A stretch of 64,000 nt of DNA, from contig JABJUM010000014.1 of assembly GCA_016169955.1 (NCBI GenBank), positions 930,001 through 994,000 on the forward strand. The letters run 5' to 3'. Position 1 is the first letter of the stretch. Every line of letters starts with the position of its first letter. Of the stretch, positions 56,766-64,000 are shown piece after piece. This DNA is from Phytophthora vignae f. sp. vignae. Its lineage: Eukaryota; Oomycota; Peronosporomycetes; Peronosporales; Peronosporaceae. Position numbers and translations under genes: made by a program. The notes beneath the pieces are model-generated. The model searched no databases, was not told where the DNA came from, and saw nothing but the letters and a program-made list of their open reading frames with translations.

Positions 56766-57079
56766 GAGCCGTTGAGAGACTGAAAGCAAATGTGAAAAAT
56801 GAGGCGTGGTAAGTCAATTCCTTTCTTGCGATATCTGGACAACTTGTCCACGACTGAAAAATTACCATTTGATTCGGGCACATCAATAGAGTTAGCATAC
56901 CAATGCGCCTGAACTACAGTACTAACGGGGTCTCACGGTTGCCTTGCTACCCACAGGCAGCTACATTCATTTGTTTGGTTTGCATTACGCACGATTGGGC
57001 AAGACCAAAGAAAAGACTAGATAAGTGCGACAGTGTGGTCATTGCCACCTCTTCCTACGCCGCTTCACCGCTTGATGCT

Positions 57080-57596
57080 TCAATAGTACGGGCCACGACG
57101 CGGCCCAGCAACAACAACCCCGCCGCGAACAACACGTCGACCAGCGACAACGACCTCGTCGTCGCCGAGTGCCTCCGCATCATCCGTCAGCTCGTTGTCA
57201 ATACCACGGAGCGCTACATCAGAGAATTGTTAGTAAGCAGCGATGCTACGCTACGAACCACCGCATAATACAATACCTACCGCGGTAGCCGACACCACCA
57301 AGCCCACCAACGTCACCGGGTCCACCAATGCCACCGAGCCCGCCAAGCCCACCTAGCCCACCTAGGCCACCAAGACCACCAATGTCGCCCAAGCCGCCAA
57401 CACCTCCAATTCCACCAAGGTCATCGTCGTCTCCGATCTCAAACTTTGTGTTCTCGTCACTTGCCAAAATACGCTTGCCGCCAGAATACTTCTTCGAGGG
57501 CCGAGCGTGCTTCGGGTGCTCCATATGCCCGGGCATATGCGACGCCATCGCCGCAGCAAAGAGAATCGACGCGAAAACGAGGAAGATGGCCTTCAT
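57080..57596 (-). CDS. secreted glycine-rich protein
   Basis: Two exons (57596-57281 and 57213-57080; intron GTAGGT...GTAG), 149 residues. MKAIFLVFASILFAAAMA is a signal peptide. A His/Pro/Lys-rich mature start (SHMPGHMEHPKHARPSKKY) leads to GKRILASDE, an acidic DDDDL, then a run of about ten GGLGG/GGIGG repeats, and a Val/Gly/Arg-rich tail ending RRGPYY in exon 2. Such proteins are often wall-associated or apoplastic. There is no RXLR-dEER layout. A longer in-frame start (57725) would bury the signal peptide and is rejected. Confidence 0.75.
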
Positions 57597-57823
57597 ACTT
57601 GGTTCTTGGGGGGAGGTGCTGCGCAGTCCCGGAGATATTTGCGAGTGAAAGCCCATGCGAACTTGAGCCTTGGTTTGTGATGCCAGTTGATCAACTTGCG
57701 TGTTTGAAGCCACTCCCTCTCTCATCCTGCCCGTTCGTCTAAATGCTCAAGGATCAACCGCATCAAATTCGGAGAATGGCCCTAAAAATGCATGCATTCA
57801 AGAAAGTTGTTCGAAGTCACGAG

Positions 57824-60593
57824 CTAGATACTTCGAAGCTTTCGCTCCAACTGTTTGATCTGTGCCCAGACATAGCAAATCAAACCTGTAAGAAGCTCTC
57901 CCTGTTTAACCTATATGCAAAAGGTGCAGTACCTTGTCATCCCAAGCTGCGACTTCGGCTTGGAGTTTGGACTCTTCCTGCGCACATTGCTGCTGCAAAC
58001 TAAGCTCTTGGCGACGAAGTTCAAACTCGATGCGCTGTTGTTTGTTATCACTGGCCGCGCCGGGTGCGTTGAATTGGCTTGCGTATTCCGTTCCATGCTA
58101 GAAGCGTGCACAATCGTTTAGCTATCCCAACCGCGCCATAGATCACAAACCAGATCTGGTACGAACCTTGATGCCCTCGCCTAAAAGGCGACTCAAATCT
58201 TCAACTTGACGAAGCTGCACAGCCAATTCCTTTTCTTGTTCCAGTAGCGAGTCTCTTTCGCGGCGAAGTTTTGCTTGCTTATTGGTGGTGCTCTTCCTCT
58301 CGCGCTGGTGCTCTTGATGCTCCTCCTTAAGAGCAGCGCTCTTCTTCTGCGCATCATTTACTGCGGCATTTAAACTCCTGACTTTTTCTTCTTGCTGCTC
58401 AATATCTGTCGCCAGTGAAGCGAGCTCGTTATCCAGTCCCTCTGTCGTAGATTTTGCCGCCGCAATCTGAGCGCTAAGATCCTCCAATGTTGCATTTAGC
58501 TACAAAAGTGATGTGCTTAGTTCCGCTCACACAGCAACTGTATAATGCTCGAATAACGATGCACTTACTTGAGTGTGATCTTCGTCCAGTAGTTTGAGGA
58601 GATTCTGCACCATGTTCACACCAGGTTAAACAATAAGCTCACTGGGTAGCGAATAATCAGAACGTACCTGTTTCTCTTCCAGCTTCCTCTGAGCGGATTG
58701 AGCATGCTCGCGCTTAGAAACCAACTCTTCTTGAAGACGAGTTGTATCGAAATTTTCTCCACCGCGGCCAATTGCGGACATCGAGCTCGACAACTCGGCA
58801 ATTGCGCTCTGTACGTAACCCCTCAGTACCAAAACTAATCTGAAAACACGCTGAAATACTTACCTCAGCAACAGCGAGTTGCTCGTTACGCTCTTGGAGC
58901 CTGACCGAGATAAGTTGCGTGAACGATCAAGGAATGCGAGTTACAAAAGGTTTGGATTAACATACCTCTCTTCCAGTGCCTCGCGTTTGGCACTCAGAGC
59001 GTCAATGGCAGACAGCGCATCCTCATTTGTCATCTGGCCTCGTTCGAGCTCTGAAACAATGGTAGTGGTGTCAGCCATGCACATGCTTGTAGAGCCATCG
59101 TGGCCAAGCACAGCCTGCAACTTACCAGAGGTGATGAAGGAGATTCTGCGTTCGAGTGAGCTGATCTCGTTCTTCGTCTTGAGTCGAAACTTTCTGCGCT
59201 TGGCTTTCAACTTACCTTCGAGCTTCCCTGTACAGACGGCACACATGATGTTAGAGCAGTAACAAGTTATTTAACTGTAAACAGGCGTACCATTTTCTCG
59301 GACAACACGGAGAGTGTCCTCGCGCAGACGGCTAAACAAGATCTCGGTTTCTTTCTCTTTGTAAAAGATCGAGTCACGCAGTTTGTGGGCCTCCTGCTCG
59401 CACTTCAACACGTCGGCTTCGAGCTTAGCCCTCTTTTCCACAAGTTGACGTGTTTCTTCCTCCATTTGGACGATGAACTGCTGAGTATATTTGATCTTCG
59501 CGCGGAGCTTCTGACGGGAAGACCTCTGTTCCGTCGGCTCGGCACACTCGTCCAAGGCGGCAGCAACTGTCAGAAATTCAAAGAAATTGTTGTCAGACGA
59601 ATATAATGGCAAGTCTCACCTTCCAATCCAAATACCCGTGCGTGTTTCCATCTCTACTGCCTCCTTAGACTGGGACAACTTCTGCAACTCAGCAGTAGAC
59701 TCCATGATCTGGTGCCTCAAGCTCAGCATAGCGGCTCGCTGCTGCTGAAATCGCGAGCGCAGCACCTGCACTTCACTCTCACGCTGCGCCACAGCGTCTA
59801 CGATGACAGCTATTAGACATAGACGTAGCAAAAATCCCCATCACATGCCCGCCTACCTTGGAATTGACGATGCTTGGCTTCGGCAACTGTTCAACCCCGA
59901 CGTAAGCATCTTCAGGACCCTCGCATTTACCATCAGACATGGCACTCATCCACTCGTACCAACTTGTTTTTCCTCGAGGCTCCGAAGCTCGTTAGCGTCT
60001 TCAGCCAATGCGTCCTTCAATGCCTTGTAGCGGGCGCGTTCTTGTGCGATCAAATTCTGCAGATTGTGTACACAATGTTAGACCGGCTCACAGTACTCGC
60101 CCTTCGGGATGTTTGACACACCTTGAAGTGTTTGATGCGGGCGTTCACCGTGGCCACGTTGCGTTCATTCAGCTTGATGCTCTCCATGAGCTCCATCTCC
60201 GCCTGCATCATCTCCACTGCAAGAGAAACAACGGCCACCAAGCCGTCCGTCAGTAGGAACAAGATGGTGTAAGAGAAAGCTCTGACCGGGGGGCCAGACG
60301 CACCGATGTACTTGCGCAGCTCGCCGATGTCGTCCCCCATGAACATCGTCCTGGCGCTCGCTTCATCTGCTCGGAGCCTCTCCATCTTCTTGCCGCTCGC
60401 TTCCACTTGCGCCTTTGAGTGCGGAAAGCGAAATGGATTAGGGAAACCATGTGACCATCACTCTGACCTCCAAGTTGAAGTTCGCGGCAAGCTGCTGCCC
60501 TGCTCGTGCCCTGCACACAGTAAGATGAGATCCTGATCATTCATGCGTCCATATTGCTATTTTGATGTGCACCAGCACAACTGACTCTTGCAT
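57824..60593 (-). CDS. intron-dense coiled-coil protein
   Basis: At least 16 exons, about 583 residues, with introns of roughly 45-90 bp. The first exons read 60593-60586, 60510-60468, 60412-60304 and 60216-60122, with the last coding bases at 57824. The chain starts MQEARAGQQLAANFNLE and ends IKQLERKLRSI. It is almost entirely heptad-repeat coiled coil, with a short Gly-rich break (SAIGRGGENFD) and no other domain. The exact first and last junctions are the least certain. It is head-to-head with the DRC5 gene, only 63 bp between the ATGs, which suggests co-expression and perhaps a flagellar role. No family recognised. Confidence 0.7.
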
Positions 60594-60656
60594 CTGAGCG
60601 AGTTTGTTTCGGCGGGAAGAGTCACCTCAGTAGTAAACGCAGCAGCACCAGGCGTC

Positions 60657-61979
60657 ATGGTTTCCGCTTCCACGGTTGGCGTGACGACAGATGTGTGTGC
60701 CTTGTCCGACCAAGTGAAGAAGTACCGTGCTCGCGTCGTCCAGAACAGCCAAGGCGCCGACAGTGACGGCAAGAATGCTGCTTCGGCGTCGGCCATTCCG
60801 TCGCTGCTGCTCATGTGTCTCAAGATCATCTCCGACCGCTTCCGTCTGCAGCCCAAGGCGCAGAATGTGCCTCGTCAGTTCCTGCCAGAGGTCATGGCTC
60901 GCCTTCCATTGGACCTCGACGTGTGCGTGACGGCTCCGAATGTGACAGACGAGAACTATTGGAAGCGCTGCTGCCTCAGTAAGACGCAGTGGAAGAACAT
61001 TCAGATCGCGGACCACGGACTCACGTGGAAGCAGCTTTTCCTAGAGAAGCATCTGCAAGATCTACTCGAAGACTTCGATCCATCGCTGGATGATCATGAC
61101 CACTTGATGGCCGTCGTAAAGGCTTCTAGTGAGTACATTTTCACCCTGGAGATCGACCAACTACTGTCGCATCTAGACTTGAACGAGATCTGCGCGCAGT
61201 TGCGCAACTTGACCAGACTCCGAGTGACCTACGGCGTCAAGCAGATTGGAATGAAGTACGAGCGCATGTTGTTCGGGATGAAGATCTCCGATGCCACCAA
61301 CCTCTCGCACATAATCAAGTCGTCGAACTCGCTGACGACGTTGTGGCTGCCCAGCAATCTGCTCGATGATGACCTGCTACGGATGCTCATGACGGGGCTT
61401 GTGAAGAACACCAGCATCACGTCGCTCGATCTATCACACAACAAGCTGACGAACCATGGAGCGAGGTTATTGTCCAAACTGCTCGGCCCCGAAAGCGTGA
61501 TCACCACGCTGAAGCTGTGCGACAACCAGATCCACGCAGAGGGCGGGAGGTACCTCAGTCGCGGGCTCAAGTACAATACCAGCCTGGTGGAGCTCGATCT
61601 TCGGCTCAACCGCCTCACAGACGACGGCGGTCGAATGCTGTTGGAAGGCCTCGTTGAGCACACCTCGCTGACTAACCTGAACTTAAGCAGTAACATGCTG
61701 GGCAAGGAGAGTGCCGAAGCGTTAGCTGAAATCCTCGGCGACTCGCTAACGGCGCTTCGCTCCCTTGACCTGAGCAGCAACGCGCTGGCTGAAAGCGATG
61801 GAGACGTGCTGCTGCAGGGGTTGCAGCAGAATAACACACTCGTCGCACTCGACCTGCGCCAAAACACGCAGATCCCCGCTGATGCCGATTGCCTCGTGAA
61901 AATTGCACAAAAGATTCGACAGAACGAAGTGAACATGAAGACCCCGCCCTCCACTGAAGGGGGTGGTAACAGCTCATAA
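60657..61979 (+). CDS. DRC5: axonemal nexin-DRC subunit DRC5 (TCTE1-like)
   Basis: Single exon, 440 residues from the ATG at 60657. The N-terminal region contains DENYWKRCCLSKTQW and LTWKQLFLEKHLQDLLEDF, the signature of TCTE1/DRC5. About six ribonuclease-inhibitor-type leucine-rich repeats follow (SITSLDLSHNKLTNHGARLL, SLVELDLRLNRLTDDGGRML, SLTNLNLSSNMLGKESAEAL). DRC5 is part of the nexin-dynein regulatory complex that controls bending of motile flagella, as on zoospores. Upstream frame extension lacks an ATG. Confidence 0.85.
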   Translation: MVSASTVGVTTDVCALSDQVKKYRARVVQNSQGADSDGKNAASASAIPSLLLMCLKIISDRFRLQPKAQNVPRQFLPEVMARLPLDLDVCVTAPNVTDENYWKRCCLSKTQWKNIQIADHGLTWKQLFLEKHLQDLLEDFDPSLDDHDHLMAVVKASSEYIFTLEIDQLLSHLDLNEICAQLRNLTRLRVTYGVKQIGMKYERMLFGMKISDATNLSHIIKSSNSLTTLWLPSNLLDDDLLRMLMTGLVKNTSITSLDLSHNKLTNHGARLLSKLLGPESVITTLKLCDNQIHAEGGRYLSRGLKYNTSLVELDLRLNRLTDDGGRMLLEGLVEHTSLTNLNLSSNMLGKESAEALAEILGDSLTALRSLDLSSNALAESDGDVLLQGLQQNNTLVALDLRQNTQIPADADCLVKIAQKIRQNEVNMKTPPSTEGGGNSS

Positions 61980-62012
61980 GCCACTTGCACCATCTTGCTA
62001 GGAAGAATATAC

Positions 62013-62869
62013 CTATTCCTCAGCACTCGCTTCCTGGCGCGACACCAACAGTGCATGCATTAATGAAATGTACACGACGCTATGTGCCTCGCTCTCGTTT
62101 CCATCCTCTTTTCTATCGCTCTTCTTGTCTTCACCATTTGTCCGCACACACGCGAACAAAAGCTGCTTCTTCACCATTTTGGCCACGCGACAGAAACTCA
62201 CGACATCCACGCGAGCGAATTCTTGCTCGTAATCTTTCACCACCACCAGAGCCACCGCATGTGTCTGCTTGGGGTCATCTACGCAAAATAATACACAAAT
62301 CGTCAGTAGCACGCCCACCCTTCCGTACACAACTCGCATCTGACCTTTGTAGATGAGGAAATCGGCACCGAACTTTGAGCCGAAAGTTACGATGTAGCCT
62401 CGCTCCCACAGATCTCGGAAAACACGCAGCCGAGCCCGACGTTGTGACGCTGTATTGAACCATAGCGTTTTAGTAATGCGCGTCAACTAACAAGGATTAA
62501 GCAGCTCTTACACAGTCTCCACGTGACGCCATCGCTATCCACAGTCTCTTCTTGCCGTGAATCGCCTCTTAATTCTTCTGTAATTTCATTCACTAGTGTC
62601 CGTCTCTCCTGCTCCATGGCGCCATGCCCAGTAAAGTCCGCTACCGACGTCTCTAGTCGAAGGAACCCTTTCACGACCCCCAGCGCCATCTCTTCCAGCG
62701 CCAACCGCAGCCGTGGGGGTGCTGCAGTCGCACTTGGAGCCGCCCCATCAGGTGAACCATACAGACGACACTCTTGTTGTAGAAATGCAATTTGCTGCGG
62801 CCCACTAACCAGCGCGTAGGTGGCGTCCGCGTCCGATGCCTCCACCACCATCGCCAGCGCCACGCTCAT
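62013..62869 (-). CDS. SEN34: tRNA-splicing endonuclease subunit SEN34
   Basis: One of the two catalytic subunits of the enzyme that excises tRNA introns. Three exons: 62869-62512, 62449-62345 and 62278-62013, 242 residues. VFRDLWERGYIVTFGSKFGA followed by DFLIYK, joined to DDPKQTHAVALVVV, is the family core with the catalytic His. The catalytic Lys lies in KMVKKQLLFACV. The catalytic Tyr of the triad is not obvious at the expected place. The C-terminal tail is short. The ATG at 62905 would add 12 residues. Divergent from PEX16 with a CCAAT box between. Confidence 0.87.
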
Positions 62870-62901
62870 ATTGCTGGAAGTACCACACTGAATACCACCA
62901 G

Positions 62902-62906
62902 CCAAT
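62902..62906 (+). promoter_or_regulatory. CCAAT box in shared SEN34/PEX16 promoter
   Basis: CCAATCACATAT lies in the 163 bp between the divergent SEN34 and PEX16 starts. Confidence 0.4.
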
Positions 62907-63032
62907 CACATATCGTAACATCAATCTACACTTATAGGACGCATCCTACAAATCGTTTAGTCAACGTTGCGGGTTCAAGTAGCGGTCCGACGGACACCGC
63001 GCGGTACCTTACCACAAGCGGATCGATCGATC

Positions 63033-63953
63033 ATGGCGGACGAGAGCAAGAAGACGACGGTGGAGACGGACGTGACGGAGGAGGGCGACTCTCAGACCAC
63101 CAAGACGGTCACGCGCACCACGACCACCACCACGCGCGTGGTCTCCCCCTCCCCTGAGGCTCCCGCGTCCTCCGACTCGATGCTCGCCAAGACCTCGTCG
63201 CTTCTCGCCGCGTACGAGGCGTGGGTGGGCAGCCACACGGGCCTGGCCCGCAATGTGGAGACCACGCTGTACGTGGCGCCGCAGCTGGTGCCGGTGCGTG
63301 ACCAACTTGAAAGATCTTGATGATTTTATTTTATTATTGTTGGTATAGATTTTCTTAACGTATCTCTTGGTTTTTGATGCTGCAGAAGCGGGTGATGGAG
63401 CCGGAGGTGGCCACACAGTTCGGCTACTCGCTGGTGGGGCTGCTGCACCTGTACCATGACTACGTGCTATGGAAGAAGGACACTGCGGAGCAGGAGCCGC
63501 CGACCGGCAGCCAGAAGTGCGTCTGGAGTTGAAGTTGCCGTGATGGTATAATGTGGCTGGGTTGTTGATTGTTGCTGTTTTGCTCCGTGCAGACTGACGC
63601 GGTTGGTTCGGGTCCCGCTGTCGCTGATCTCGCACGTGCAAGTGCTGGCAGAAGTCGTCGCCCGCCGAGTTGGCGGAGACGTTGGCAAGTGGCGCCTGAT
63701 CGTGTGGGTTGAGGTCGTGAAGAGTGTGCTCCGTCTCGTGTTGCTTGCACAGCGCCGTCGTGCCATGATGATCCGTGGCGGCAAGGTGAGTGAGCTTGTT
63801 GCTTCGTTGTGTCGTGCGAATCTAGACTCACAGGTTTCTCTGCTACAACGATACAGTACAAGGGCGTGGAATCTGCTCCTCGGCCATCGGCATTTGCGCG
63901 CTTCAAGAAGCCGAAACAGCCTGGTTCCCGCACGGGCAAGACCTTCGGAAAAC
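63033..63953 (+). CDS. PEX16: peroxin PEX16, 5' part
   Basis: Peroxisomal membrane biogenesis factor that recruits membrane proteins with PEX3. Exons 63033-63293, 63386-63516, 63593-63785 and 63857-63953 all have GT-AG ends; the gene continues past 64000. After a Thr-rich N-terminal extension (TKTVTRTTTTTTRVV) the family core follows: AAYEAWVGSHTGLARNVETT, then VPLSLISHVQVLAEVVARRV and GKWRLIVWVEVVKSVLRLVL. The last exon seen is basic (RFKKPKQPGSRTGKTF). The Thr-rich extension is not typical of animal PEX16. Confidence 0.85.
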
Positions 63954-64000
63954 GTGAGTGATCGAATGGCCGAGTTGAAAGCTTCGTCTGTGCTAAGCTT

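Noticed and set aside
56903..57268. Plus-strand frame of 121 codons
   Set aside because: Opposes exon 2 of the secreted glycine-rich protein, which is better supported by splice sites and a signal peptide.
1..64000. CRISPR arrays, bacterial operons, rRNA genes
   Set aside because: None seen; introns, the LTR element and eukaryotic families show this is eukaryotic nuclear DNA.

Overview
The window looks like nuclear DNA of an oomycete, most likely a Phytophthora species. It carries a secreted RXLR-EER effector gene, GC-rich coding sequence, short introns of mostly 50-110 bp, flagellar genes, and a protein fusing a lamin-tail domain to a phosphatidyltransferase-like membrane domain. The species cannot be named from the sequence alone. 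Coordinates of spliced genes come from reading frames, GT-AG junctions and family alignment from memory, not from transcripts.

Region 1 (1-5.5 kb): two small unknown genes, a membrane-anchored cyclophilin and an AFG2/SPATA5-type double AAA ATPase. A perfect palindromic E2F-like site lies at 717-738.

Region 2 (5.5-12.4 kb): a gene-poor, repeat-rich island. It holds a 421-bp TIR element, a nearly intact TRIM retrotransposon (7011-7552) whose LTRs contain a tRNA-like sequence, the RXLR effector gene (8154-8651), a piggyBac-like MITE (11123-11658), and several kilobases of unassigned DNA.

Region 3 (12.5-32.9 kb): a gene-dense housekeeping block. In order it has an NDUFB2-like complex I subunit, a MIS12-like protein, a small mitochondrial protein, a long-chain acyl-CoA synthetase, D-aminoacyl-tRNA deacylase, an NMNAT-like adenylyltransferase, a METTL21-type methyltransferase, the LTD/phosphatidyltransferase-like fusion, an Mms2-type E2 variant, a topoisomerase II with a mitochondrial-type presequence, a domesticated pogo/CENP-B-like transposase, and a coiled-coil/LRR protein. 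Several are divergent pairs with CCAAT boxes in the shared promoter.

Region 4 (32.9-55.5 kb): a pogo transposase relic and a Mutator-type MITE lead into a cluster of nine related four-finger C2H2 genes (seven open, two frameshifted). The cluster is interrupted by a hAT transposase gene and by an annexin locus with a decayed tandem copy. The zinc-finger proteins keep nearly fixed DNA-contact residues and share short motifs outside the fingers (SPTxxEQW and two C-terminal motifs). This is the most unusual system in the window.

Region 5 (55.5-64 kb): a second housekeeping block. It has an FKBP12 gene whose only intron has the hallmarks of a U12-type AT-AC intron, a small membrane protein, a secreted glycine-rich protein, an intron-dense coiled-coil gene head-to-head with a DRC5/TCTE1 axonemal gene, tRNA-splicing endonuclease subunit SEN34, and the 5' part of PEX16, which runs off the right edge.
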